Below are positions 53,318-64,000 of a stretch of 64,000 bases of DNA, one piece after another. This DNA is from Xenopus tropicalis (taxonomy: Eukaryota; Chordata; Amphibia; Anura; Pipidae), in assembly GCF_000004195.4 (NCBI RefSeq), contig NC_030683.2, positions 80,554,910 to 80,618,909 on the forward strand, in the 5' to 3' direction. The stretch's first letter is position 1. Every line of letters starts with the position of its first letter. A program made the position numbers and the translations under genes. The notes beneath the pieces are model-generated. The model was not told the origin of the DNA. It saw only the letters and a list, made by a program, of their open reading frames with translations, and ran no database searches.

Positions 53318-56300
53318 CTAGGATAGAAGGGAGCCAAACTGACATTATTTTGCATGGATAAAGAAAATGTATATTCCACTGGGCACATGGTACTGCTGCA
53401 GTCAGACTTGGCAAAAGATGATGTATGTATATTATTATTCATATAGAGTTACTTATGTATGCAGCGCAAAAATACACAAAGTACAAGAGAAGGATTCAAA
53501 TTCTAGCCCGCAAAACACACATACAGGGTGACTACAGAGAAAGATGAAAATTCATTATATTGAAATATTAGGAAGGGCTTATTTCAGTACTATATTATTA
53601 GCACTATTTATACATGCCATTTGCTGGCTCATTGATGGATCATAGCTGTCTATGTGATAACTATTGGTCCCAAGAACCACCAGAAACATAAAAATGAGAT
53701 AATGATCATCTACAATTTATTTGTATATAAGCCTGTTAAGATGGCAGCATGGTGCTTCTTTAAGTATTTCCCCTGGCGTGTGTAGTTTCACCTAAAATGA
53801 TGATTGGATTCACTTACCTTTTCTTGTTCTTTTAAAACGAGTCTTATTTGATATCTATCATGTTATTGCATGTAAGTCAGTCACTGTATGACTAATAGTT
53901 ACCGGGCCCCACAGAAAATCATCATGAGATTCCCCTAAATTTTAAGAATAAGCCATTTTCCTCTACATTTCTACCCCTGTAACTAAAATAAGCAGGGACT
54001 GCTATATAATGTAATACTGTACATTCAGATGATGCAAAAGTGTTTTTTGTAGAATTTACAGAGCGACCCTTTTGAAATGAATTTCAAAAGGGTCTCTAAA
54101 ACTGCTGGCAGTAGTACTCATAACTTACGTCTTTCTATTGTTTAGTGGTTGAAACCCACTTATTATTCAGTCATGACAGGGTGGTATTGGTTAAAAACAG
54201 AGACACAAGTGCACCCCATTTGTTTATATCAATGCACATACACTTCTATGCTGCAAAAGATCAAGATTTACTGTATATCTTCTCCCAACTAATTTACTTA
54301 GACAGTTGAATGAGCTGCACCAAGCATGTGAAACAAATGTCAGCTGTCTACCTGCCTGGCACCGTTTTATTTTATATGTTTGAGGTTAAATTCTAAAGTC
54401 TTGTAGAAATCATGAAAAACATTAACTCCTGTTTACCTTTCTTTACAAACTAAACCCAGTTTGTTCTATACAGTTTTTTTTAACATCTGTTATGTAAAAC
54501 ATGTGCCCTTTTGCCCTTGCATGGCTGCCACTATGCCTACGCATCAGATAATTTATTTTAACTTTAGTAGTTAGTTTGATGTCAACAGGTCTTTTGAAAA
54601 ATCAGGGATTCATTCTGTTTGCTGGTCTGCTGAATAGATTTGAGGTACAAAGGCCTCCATGTAGTATAATACTTTTTAATGTACATAGGGCTATATCAAC
54701 CTATCTAATATAAGGTAATATGACATCTGCCTATCTTACCTTTCACATCCCCTTGTAGCCTCAGAGCCTGAGCTCTGTTGTTGTATGCAGATGCCCGCTC
54801 AGGGAGGAGAGCAATGGCCTCGCTGAATTTCAGTATAGCTGTTGCCATATCTTCAGACTCTGCTGCTTTTACCCCATCTCTCTCTAGGTCCTGGGCCTGC
54901 TGCAAGATAGCAGAGGAGAATCTCCCATCTGTTATAGAAGAGATAAAATAAAAAAAGTACATGGTTACACATAAGTGAGTCATACTTATAATAAAAATAT
55001 ACAATACACTATGAACAGGTTGTAATAAAATACAATGAACAGAAAAAGGCATTAGCAAACAAAGGGTATGCCATCTTCTGGCCCTCCAGCAACATTGTAT
55101 GGCAAAGAATGCTGGAAATTGTTGGAAACCACAGAAACAAAGTACAGTACATAAGAATAGATGGCTGAAGAGTGCTGGAATTCAGATACTTGAGGCTATA
55201 AGGGGTCCTGAGACACAGTTACAGTATATAGACTGTTGCAGTTAGTCTTTCCCATTGTGTTCATGGCCACCATTAAAAAACTTGGGGCCCTATACAAGTT
55301 ACTATGCCATTTTCCAAAAAGTTGGGACACTGTGTAAAAAGAGAATGGGATGATTAAAAAATAATTTAAACCCTATATTTAATATTAACTAACACAAAGA
55401 CAGGATATTAAATGTTGAAACTGAGCAATGTTATTGTTTTCAATTTGATGCCAGCAACAAGTTTCAGATAAGTTGGGACAGGGGCAATAAGAGACTGAAA
55501 AAATTGCATAATGCTGAAAACAGCATCTTAAAGAGGCTAGGTGGGGACCCCACTGTGTGACACATTGCGTGGACAAATATTTCAACAATTTAAGAATAAT
55601 GTTTTGGGGATTTTATAAGAAACTGAAAGATTTAGAGAAATCTCTGTGCACAATGAACAAGGATGAAAGCCGATATTGGATAGCCATGATCTTGAGGTCC
55701 TCAGATGGCACTGCACTGCATGCACTGAAAACAGACACAATACAGGTGGCCCAGGAATCCTTTGGCAAAACCATTTGTCACTGCACCCACAAATTCAAGT
55801 TAAAACACTAACATGCAAAGAAGAGACTATATATGAACATAATCTGCCTTCTCTGGAACCAGACTCATTTATATAGAGGCAAAGAAAAAAACTGTCCTGT
55901 GGTCTGACAAATCAAAATCTTTTTGGAAATCATGGAAACCCTGCCCACCGAGCTAAAGAGAGAAGGACCATCTGCCTTGTTATCTGCACATAGATTAGAA
56001 GCCAGCATCCTTGATGGTGTGGGGGTTCATTAGTGCACATGACTTTGGAGGGCACTATTAACGCTAAATGATATATATAGGTTTTGAAGCAATATTTGCT
56101 TTATCTAAACAGTGATCCCCAACCAGTGGCTCGTGAGCAACATGTTACCAACCCCTTGGATTTGTTCTCAGTGCCCCCAAACCAGGTAGTTATTTTTGAA
56201 TTCCTGACATGGTGGCAAGTTTTGGTTGAATAAAAATAAGATTTACTACCAATTAAAGCTTCCAGTAAGCTGATAATGTGCATGGGGGCTGCCTAATAGC

Positions 56301-58171
56301 CAATCTTTGCTTGTGTTGCTCTCCAAGTCTTTTTACATTTGACTAGGGCTTACGACAACATGGTTGAAATTGTAGGCAACAACAGTGCATTTTACTTTTA
56401 AAACAGCAGCATTTAGTCTCCTCAGTTCTCAAATGTTTTCATAGTGTTGCAAAGAGGTGATAAGTGTTAAGAAGAGGTGATGGAACACAGTGTTGAACAT
56501 TCTCCTGTGTCAACTTTGTTTTAAACATTTTGCTTGCATTACATTCAAAACGAGCACATATTTTTCAGAAAACAATTTCATTGTCCCAAAAACACCCAAT
56601 ATGGATCAACTAGCAGCTAGGTTGGTTTTGCTAGGACAAAATGTTAAACTTGATGGATGTTTTTTTTTTTTAACCACAGCTACTATAATAACTTACAAAG
56701 CATTTTACTCAAAAACAGGGGTGTAGAGAAACCATACTCTGCAAATTCTGGGGGGCCTAGGAACTATGGGGGGCCCTGTGGACTGATGAGCAGCTGCACA
56801 TTATATTATGGTGAAAATAAAAATGTAATTAATGTGCTAATAAGGTGAATCAATTTTTGGGCAAAGAAATTTACTTTAAGACTTTTTTTTTTCCAATATA
56901 AATTTTTATTGATTTTAGTAACAAATGGGGAGACAGAAAAAAGAGGGGGGTACATGTCTACTTCTTACAGATTGGGTTCATTTACTTTAAGACTTTTAAA
57001 TTCATTGGTGGTCATTGGAGTTTGCCCCAAATGTAAACTGTATACACCTGCCTGTCCTTGTCAAGCTTGCTTGTTATGTAAGTATCTGCATAAGTTATGG
57101 AACTTTTTATGTAAGTTACATAAGTTTGTGCTACCTGGCCAGATTTCCCATCAGATCACTATATTAATGGGCTCCTGAAACTGTTCCTGCTGTACCCCTC
57201 TGATTTTACTCCTGTCTGTGTTGATTGATTCTTCCTAGCTGCTTAAATACATTTTCTGAGGGAAAAATAGTTAATAAGTTAGGATTACTTTTCCTGTTCT
57301 TCTTTCATCAAAAATACAACATCATTATTTAGTGTGATGTATTTCAGCACTAGACTGCATGTTTTACATTTCTCAGTACTTTGCTCCAGTGGTAACCTAA
57401 TGTTAGATATAATCTGCTCCATACCTTTTTGAGACCTTATTTCATGTTATCATTTAGTGTGAAGTAAAATTCAAACCTAAGAAAATCAGGACTGCATCAT
57501 TATCTCTTTAAAGGAACAATAGTTCCAACAATAATAGTAGCATTTCTGTATCAAACACACCAGTTTTACTAGTGCAGGGCAACACTACATTATATTTTAA
57601 TTGCTTAATGATATTGGGTTGGTTGACCACTCTACACAGGCAGTGAATAAAGGGTTAGATTCCTAACTTGTGCATGTAAATGACACACAAGGTGAGCATG
57701 TTAGGAGACCCTTCCTGTCTACATATATGCAGTGCTGGCAGGTGCTGCATACAAAAAAAAATGTCAAAAACCAGAACTGTGTTGCATTTTCCAATTGGAT
57801 ACAGTTCTGCCTCTAGGGGCAACCAGATTATGTATTATTGGGCACGCTTTGCACCTTGCCCCACAAGCTTGATGATAAGAGATTTCAGCAAATGTAAAAC
57901 ATTATAATATTACAGCATATTTATTTACATGGATATAGAATATTCTAGCTCTGCATTCTTTACTCTCAGCATGTGTGTTCAGGTTAGCCAGCCTGTGCAA
58001 AGTATGATATACAGATCTTAATCTGATGTGAATAGAATTACATTTCTAAACAAACTCACCCAAATCTGCATTCGCTTCAGTGTCACCCACATTCTGCTCA
58101 TCAAAGTTTCCAAATGGCACATTGGGGTTGAATATGGCATGGAGGACTGCTAAATCATTTGGGGTGCACAT
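53010..58171 (-). CDS. TTC36: TTC36, tetratricopeptide repeat protein 36 (HBP21), three exons
   Basis: TTC36 is a small TPR protein that binds Hsp70 and in mouse liver protects the tyrosine-catabolic enzyme HPD. Coding order: 58171-58060, 54928-54740, 53317-53010; 609 nt, 202 residues (human 189), all phases 1. Recognised: the N-terminus [23 protein letters not shown]1 [23 protein letters not shown]2 from [13 protein letters not shown], and TPR3 [20 protein letters not shown] followed by [19 protein letters not shown]. The C-terminal tail is longer than in human. Same strand as TMEM25 and 4 to 9 kb upstream of it, as in mammals. A CTTCCTGACAG sequence directly before AATG could be an acceptor for an upstream non-coding exon. 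Confidence 0.96.
53318..54739. other. TTC36 intron 2
   Basis: A fragment of the AGGAACAGTAACACC MITE family lies at about 54484-54575 (TGTGCCCTTTTGCCC, ATGGCTGCCACTATGCCTAC). Otherwise nothing recognised. Confidence 0.5.
54740..54928 (-). CDS. TTC36: TTC36 coding exon 2
   Basis: 189 bp, acceptor ATCTCTTCTATAACAG, donor GTAAGA, phase 1/1. Encodes the acidic helix [20 protein letters not shown] and the first TPR with [19 protein letters not shown]. Confidence 0.96.
55305..56060 (+). mobile_element. Tc1/mariner-superfamily remnant (non-Tc1 clade), no intact ORF
   Basis: CATTTTCCAAAAAGTTGGGACACTGTG at the left is a typical terminus of this frog and fish mariner-type group. The interior, with TGTGACACATTGCGTGGACA and short broken frames, fits a decayed transposase. 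The right end was not found. It sits in TTC36 intron 1. Confidence 0.45.
56108..56320. mobile_element. hAT-like MITE (CAGTGATCCCCAACC end)
   Basis: AACAGTGATCCCCAACCAGT with GGCTCGTGAGCAACATGTTA and CAACCCCTTGGATTTG is a familiar frog hAT repeat. Its other end type (GGTTGGGGATCACTG) is also seen alone near 29070. Confidence 0.65.
56330..58059. other. TTC36 intron 1, right part
   Basis: Contains a LINE-type tail (TTCCAATATAAATTTTTATTG at about 56892) and a fragment of the AGGAACAGTAACACC MITE (about 57515-57605). No exon recognised. Confidence 0.5.
58060..58171 (-). CDS. TTC36: TTC36 coding exon 1
   Basis: 112 bp from ATG, donor GTGAGT in phase 1. [20 protein letters not shown] matches human MGTPNDQAVLQAIFNPDTPF. 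Confidence 0.95.
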
Positions 58172-59047
58172 TCTGTCAGGAAGAACAGTTATAGCAACAC
58201 AACTACTTAGATAAAATAGCAGAGAGCTAAACCTCAGATAACTATCTTTTGGAATCTTGGGCGGGACAGTGGCATCCAATAAGAGTGAGGGGTGGAAATG
58301 GCTTTTAACCACATGTAGTTCACATCTGTTTGTACTAACAAAAAATGGTAGAGGGGGTGGGGAGAGAAAAGGGGAAAAAAATAATAGGCTTGCAGGCAAA
58401 TCCAGTTTAAACATTTTGTACATTCTGTAAAATCTTGTGTATTTAAATTATATTTGGTTGAGATTCTGTTACATCTGTCTGACCCATAGAGATTGCCCTC
58501 TCGTGTTAGGAACAAGCTGGCTCTGTGCTTTTTGTCAGAACTCCACTCTCTTTGAACTTCGCTTAGTTCATTCAAGTTACACAACTGCAGCTGGTTTGTT
58601 GCAGTTAGTTCTCTGGTGTTTCTGGTTATCCCAATGGCATATTGCTACATAGCAGTCCTATTGAACCAACCACTTAATATCAGTGTCTTTACTTTTTATT
58701 CTGATTGACTTTGTTAAATTTATTTACACTATGTCAATATTACGCTTAACCAAAATACCTTGCTATAGTCGGTTTTATAACAAAATTGTCCTTGTGGACT
58801 AGAATAATAATTCAGTTATCCACCCAATAGTTATATTTTGTATAAATCAATGTCACTCTAATTAGCTTTCAAATATAAAATAATTAAAATGTCAACGGTT
58901 TTAAGTTATTAGTAAATATAATTGAAGTCAAAAGAAATATTTATCACCTTCTGTATCTTTTCTTGAAACAGTGTAGCAAAAGATACTTTTACTTATGTCT
59001 GTTAATTCAGGAACGAGAACTAGTACAAAGCATCTGAACAGCTAGAC

Positions 59048-59233
59048 CAGCGGTTCTCAACCTGTGGGTTGGGACCCCTTTGGGGGTCGAACAACCCTTT
59101 TACAGGGGTCGCCTAAGACTATCAGAAAACGCATATTTCAGATGGTCTTAGGAATAATTTTATGGTTGGGGGTCACCACAACACGAGGAACTGTATTAAA
59201 GGGTCACGGCATTAGGAAGGTTGAGAACCACTG
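59048..59233. mobile_element. SPIN-type hAT MITE with perfect 8-bp target duplication
   Basis: 186 bp. Ends CAGCGGTTCTCAACCTGTGG and GGAAGGTTGAGAACCACTG; interior TTTGGGGGTCGAACAACCCT, GGGGTCGCCTAAGAC, TTTTATGGTTGGGGGTCACC and CACGAGGAACTGTATTAAAG. This matches from memory the SPIN (Space Invaders) non-autonomous hAT consensus described from mammals, Anolis and Xenopus. Flanked by AGCTAGAC at 59040-59047 and 59234-59241, identical 8-mers as expected for hAT. Confidence 0.95.
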
Positions 59234-59633
59234 AGCTAGACAGATACTGCTTTCAAGCAACATGAGAGGGCGAACGCCACCCCCACTTCACTACTCTGCT
59301 TTTTTGTGTACAGTTAGGCTGGGGAATGCAGTTCAAGAGTGGCCACTTTGGGTTGTTGCTTTCTTTTAAAAGCAAATAGGGTAGAGTTTGTTAGGGCATT
59401 AAGGTGGCCACACACAGGCTGATAAATATGTGTTGCCTCAATGCACAATATAGAATTGTATAAGGCTTTTTATAATGGTTTTTTGATACACACACAAACT
59501 TCATATACTAAATATTTTTGATGAATGCTCTGCTAGACAGGAGCTATGGATGGATGCTATGGATATCAGCAACAGCCCCCAGGGAAAATGACTGGAAAAA
59601 ATGGCAGTATTTTCAATTATATACAGTGGCTTG

Positions 59634-61227
59634 CAAAAGTATTCGGCCCCCTTGAACTTTTCCACATTTTGTCACATTACAGCCACAAACATGAATCAAT
59701 TTTATTGGAATTCCATGTGAAAGACCAATACAAAGTGGTGTACATGTGAGAAGTGGAACGAAAATCATACATGATTCCAAACATTTTTTACAAATAAATA
59801 ACTGCAAAGTGGGGTGTGCGTAATTATTCAGCCACCTTTGGTCTGAGTGCAGTCAGTTGCCCATAGACATTGCCCGATAAGTGCTAATGACTAAATAGAG
59901 TGCACCTGTGTGTAATCTAATGTCAGTACAAATACAGCTGCTCTGTGATGGCCTCAGAGGTTGTCTAAGAGAATATTGGGAGCAACAACACCATGAAGTC
60001 CAAAGAACACACCAGACAGGTCAGGGATAAAGTTATTGAGAAATTTAAAGCAGGCTTAGGCTACAAAAAGATTTCCAAAGCCTTGAACATCCCACGGAGC
60101 ACTGTTCAAGCGATCATTCAGAAATGGAAGGAGTATGGCACAACTGTAAACCTACCAAGACAAGGCCGTCCACCTAAACTCACAGGCCGAACAAGGAGAG
60201 CGCTGATCAGAAATGCAGCCAAGAGGCTCATGGTGACTCTGGACGAGCTGCAGAGATCTACAGCTCAGGTGGGGGAATCTGTCCATAGGACAACTATTAG
60301 TCGTGCACTGCACAAAGTTGACCTTTATGGAAGAGTGGCAAGAAGAAAGCCATTGTTAACAGAAAACCATAGAGTCCCGTTTGCAGTTTGCCACAAGCCA
60401 TGTGGGGGACACAGCAAACATGTGGAAGAAGGTGCTCTGGTCAGATGAGACCAAAATGGAACTTTTTTGCCAAAATGCAAAACGCTATGTGTGGCGGAAA
60501 ACTAACACTGCACATCACTCTGAACACACCATCCCCACTGTCAAATATGTTGGTGGCAGCATCATGCTCTGGGGGTGCTTCTCTTCAGCAGGGACAGGGA
60601 AGCTGGTCAGAGTTGATGGGAAGATGGATGGAGCCAAATACAGGGCAATCTTGGAAGAAAGCCTCTTGGAGTCTGCAAAAGACTTGAGACTGGGGCGGAT
60701 TTTCACCTTCCAGCAGGACAATGACCCTAAACATAAAGCCAGGGCAACAATGGAATGGTTTAAAACAAAACATATCCATGTGTTAGAATGGCCCAGTCAA
60801 AGTCCAGATCTAAATCCAATGGAGAATCTGTGGCAAGATCTGAAAACTGCTGTTCACAAACGCTGTCCATCTAATCTGACTGAGCTGGAACTGTTTTGCA
60901 AAGAAGAATGGGCAAGGATTTCAGTCTCTAGATGTGCAAAGCTGGTAGAGACATACCCTAAAAGACTGGCAGCTGTAATTGCAGCAAAAGGTGGTTCTAC
61001 AAAGTATTGACTCAGGGGGCTGAATAATTACACACACCCCACTTTGCAGTTATTTATTTGTAAAAAATGTTTGGAATAATGTATGATTTTCGTTCCACTT
61101 CTCACGTGTACACCACTTTGTATTGGTCTTTCACATGGAATTCCAATAAAATTGATTCATGTTTGTGGCTGTAATGTGACAAAATGTGGAAAAGTTCAAG
61201 GGGGCCGAATACTTTTGCAAGCCACTG
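59634..61227 (+). mobile_element. Full-length Tc1/mariner element, second copy
   Basis: 1594 bp, ends CAGTGGCTTGCAAAAGTATT and AATACTTTTGCAAGCCACTG, TA on both sides. Same family as 37089-38679, opposite strand. Confidence 0.97.
59993..61010 (+). pseudogene. Tc1-like transposase, DDE present but frameshifted
   Basis: The frame from ATG at 59993 covers the helix-turn-helix region to about 60375, where bases missing after LLTENH shift it. The catalytic half continues in another frame to the stop at 61010. LWSDET, QQDNDPKH and PDLNPMENLW are all present, so this copy has the Asp that the 37.3-kb copy has lost. Confidence 0.95.
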
Positions 61228-61599
61228 TATAGCTACAGGCATAGCTGCACATGGAACTAGTGATGAAGTACTGCTGAACTGCATGCTGCACCAAACTGCA
61301 CACCCTAGCAGCCAGAAGAGGACCTTGACTCTGCTACTTGTAATTTGATTTTCTGGAGAGAGTGACAATAGAGGACTATTATGGCTTAAGGTTTATAGCG
61401 CATGGGGCATATTTGAGCTGGCGGGAAGCCCCCAAATCCACCACGGCTTCCTTCTAGTTATTAAAAATGGGAATTGAGCAACAACACTGAAAATGGCAAA
61501 AATGTGGCTTTTATACCAGGGTTCATTGGGTAAAATTAAAGTTACAAAGCTGTGCAAGAATGCCACAGTTGATGAAAAACCCCTTTGCAAAATATGGTA

Positions 61600-61738
61600 T
61601 AGAACAGATCCTCAAACCATGGCTCCCCCAAGGCAATTTACCCGGCCCCTTCTTCAGGGAGCGGGAGGACAGGGAGTGGGCTGTAGTCTGAGGGACCATG
61701 AACTGGCCCCATGTTTAAATAGTTGAGGACCCCTGGTA
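61600..61738. mobile_element. hAT-like fragment
   Basis: AGATCCTCAAACCATGGCTC on the left and TAGTTGAGGACCCCTGGTAT on the right are imperfect inverted ends of the type found on Charlie-like hAT MITEs. Confidence 0.5.
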
Positions 61739-61861
61739 TAGAAACTAGAATAGTGAAAAATGTGAAAGAAAGTCTGCAGTTTTACCAACATCTCACACCC
61801 TTTGTTTCCATTGATTTTAATCTAGTTCTTAGCTCAGGATGGTGCAGATTAATTTGCATCT

Positions 61862-61990
61862 ACCGTATATACTCGAGTATAAGCCGATCCGAATATAAGC
61901 CGAGGTACCTCATTTTACCTAAGAAAACTGGAAAAACTTATTGACTCGAGTATAAGCCTAGGGTGGGATATGCAGCCGCTACTGCTAAGT
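61862..61990. mobile_element. Repeat with ACTCGAGTATAAGCCGA motifs
   Basis: CCGTATATACTCGAGTATAA then GCCGATCCGAATATAAGCCG, and a second ACTCGAGTATAAGCC at about 61944. The motif is familiar from dispersed repeats in many vertebrates; its class is not assigned here. Confidence 0.6.
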
Positions 61991-62049
61991 TTCAATAATC
62001 AAATAAATAATAAAAGGACACTCAGCGTGAGCCCCTGTGAACTCTTCAT

Positions 62050-63332
62050 AAATATATCATGCTGGCAGCTGCAGATTAGGGAAAGGTGGATGGAGGACCC
62101 TTTGACCCTCCTGCCTTGAAGAGATACAGCACTGGGAAAGACAAGATACATAAGCCTGAACCTGGGTGTGGAGGCTGATCTTATGGGGGTAGCCTGATCC
62201 CTCTCTTTTTAAAAATTTAAACTATCACAGAAGGCTGGCTGACAATGGATCATCATATCTGCTCTGTGAAGGTGCACTATGACAGATTGGCCAAGGGAGA
62301 AAAAAAAAAAATGGTAAATATGGCCCATTGTGCAACACAGGTAGCCTAATGACAAAGTTCCAGCCACGTATAAAGCCAGAGTTCTTCAGTTAAGCTGGCC
62401 ATAGGTGGTTATATTTGATTGGACTAAGACTAATTTTGAGCATACTGCCCAACCATCTGGATATATGTATGTAGAGTCAAGTCAAATACCTAATGCATTG
62501 TGTCCTGAAAGAGGCAGGAGCTGAGCAGCAGATTGCAGAACAGTGTCGCAGAAGTGAAGTCAAAATTGAATTATTTAACAGTGAGAAGAGGCTGTGTGTC
62601 ATGTCAGGGGTCTGAAGAACCATTTTTATCTGCATGGTCTCAAATGGTATATGGATTCGAAGATGGAACGAGCTTGTTGAGCCACAACCCCCCATTTCAT
62701 TCTCCTTTAAATAAGGACACAAAGGAAAAACTACATTATTTTTTGCACTTTTTTTAGTCATAGGAAGAGTATGAGAAATACAATTTTGTTCATGCTTAGG
62801 CTAAAACAAACGAAAAAAAAAGTACACAAAGCCTTGTGTAGCTATGGGTTTTATGTACTTGAGAGGTTTGTTTGAGGCAGGCTGCAATCGGAGTACAACT
62901 ATATAAAAATAGGGAACAGCAGAAGTATTCATATCTAAAAGGTGAAAATATCACAAATTAAACAGCTTTGATGGGCAAAAATCCTTTATTGAATGTGAAC
63001 AAAATAAACAGACCAAGATCCATGTATCAGAATTGAAAATTCATAAGACCCCTATTCAGTGCAGTGCTGGGATGGTAATTTCTTTTCAGAGTGTTGAGAG
63101 TCAGCCATTATCAAGGAGATAAGTGCAGATAATGGGGACTCTTACATACCAAACATCAATTCCATGAGTGCTAGGGAGAAAAAAAAAAAAGTTTAAAAAT
63201 AAATATTGTATTTAAATATATGTACAATATATGCACCTTTTCTCAAAATTGGTAAAAAAAAAAACAAAACATATTGTATGCATTAAAATCTATTGTATGG
63301 GCCTGTTAACTAATATCAACCTATCAAATGTT
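62050..63332. other. Right-hand intergenic region, no gene recognised
   Basis: KMT2A would be expected to the right on the minus strand, but no SET-domain or other exon was recognised. Short A runs only. Confidence 0.5.
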
Positions 63333-63754
63333 TTAAAGGGCAAGGAAAGGCAAAGTCACTTGGGGGTGCCAAAATGTTAGGCACCCCCAAGTGACTTTAA
63401 TTGCTTACCTTGTACCCCGGGCTGGTGCCAATGTTAGGAGAAAACAGCACCAGCCCGGGGTACCTGGAGCGTAGCGCTTCCTCCTTCCGGCTTCGTTCTT
63501 GGAACGACTAAGGACATGCGCATGTGCAGTAGAGTGAAAAGCCGACTTCTCTGTTAAAGTTCGGCTTTTCACTCTACTGCGCATGCGTGCGCGAGCGAAC
63601 CCGGAAGTAGGAAGCGATGCAGGTACCCCGGGCTGGTGCTTTTCTCTCCGTACAGGGGCACTAGCCTGGGGGAAAAGGTAGGCGATTAAAAGTCACTTGG
63701 GTGTGCCTAATATTTTGGCACCCCCAAGTGACTTTGCCTTTCCTTCTCCTTTAA
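63333..63754. mobile_element. T2/Kolobok-like MITE, second GC-rich copy
   Basis: TTAA at both ends; termini AGGGCAAGGAAAGGCAAAGT / GCCTTTCCTTCTCCT. Multi-layer hairpin: CACTTGGGGGTGCC / GGCACCCCCAAGTG and GTAGAGTGAAAAGCCGA / TCGGCTTTTCACTCTAC. Same design as 21969-22392. Confidence 0.93.
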
Positions 63755-64000
63755 ATACAAGACCAACAAATAATTGGTCCAACAGATAGGTTGCTAAGGG
63801 CCACTAGATTTTGCACCTGGTATTATACCCCTAGGCTTTATTGCCAATGCCTGATAATTTGTTCTGGAGCTGTCATATTGATACTTATTTCAACTTAGGT
63901 AATCGGGAATCTATACCACATCTTGGTTAGTCTGTCACACATTGCTGGACAGACCCGTGAGTATAGCAGGCATTCTTGTGGAAAGCTCACGTAAGCCCTT
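63755..64000. other. Right window edge, nothing recognised
   Basis: No coding similarity or repeat end seen before the window stops. Confidence 0.4.

Noticed and set aside
62477..62761. 94-codon minus frame considered as a KMT2A exon
   Set aside because: No similarity to KMT2A domains; no splice sites fitting an exon.

Overview
Vertebrate nuclear DNA, almost certainly from a clawed frog (Xenopus). Short coding exons have canonical GT/AG introns. The introns are filled with TTAA-flanked T2/Kolobok-type MITEs, Tc1/mariner copies, a SPIN-type hAT MITE and an L2/CR1-like LINE, a repeat mix typical of Xenopus. I cannot separate X. tropicalis from X. laevis by reading alone.

Four host genes were assembled exon by exon, checking reading phase at every junction. 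They lie in the order and relative orientation of human 11q23.3 (KMT2A-TTC36-TMEM25-IFT46-ARCN1), flipped here. ARCN1 (minus, 2228-7885) is only its 5' end, exons 1-2, and runs off the left edge. IFT46 (plus, 8573-26856) is complete: 12 coding exons, 375 codons before the stop. TMEM25 (minus, 30934-43595) has seven secure coding exons, including a 28-bp microexon and the complete C-terminus; its signal-peptide exon is unsettled. TTC36 (minus, 53010-58171) is complete in three exons, 202 codons. KMT2A would be expected beyond the right edge; no exon of it was seen.

ARCN1 and IFT46 are head to head, their start codons 688 bp apart, across a CpG-containing region with ETS-like and YY1-like motifs and an RFX X-box-like site on the ciliary-gene side. 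IFT46 and TMEM25 converge at 26.9-30.9 kb. TMEM25 and TTC36 run in tandem.

Most of the rest is repeats. IFT46 intron 2 holds two Tc1 fragments, a perfect 45-bp-arm palindrome and (TA)n tracts. TMEM25 introns hold a solo LTR (32.3-33.2 kb), a full-length Tc1 element with an unbroken 336-codon transposase that lacks its first catalytic Asp (37.1-38.7 kb), and an L2/CR1-like LINE (about 39.8-43.0 kb). A second, oppositely oriented copy of the same Tc1 family and a SPIN MITE with a perfect 8-bp target duplication lie upstream of TTC36. Minisatellites of 52, about 34 and 43 bp occur near 7.1, 36.3 and 50.5 kb. I found no convincing new molecular system; the most unusual points are the SPIN insertion, the catalytically altered Tc1 ORF, the palindromes and the promoter architecture.
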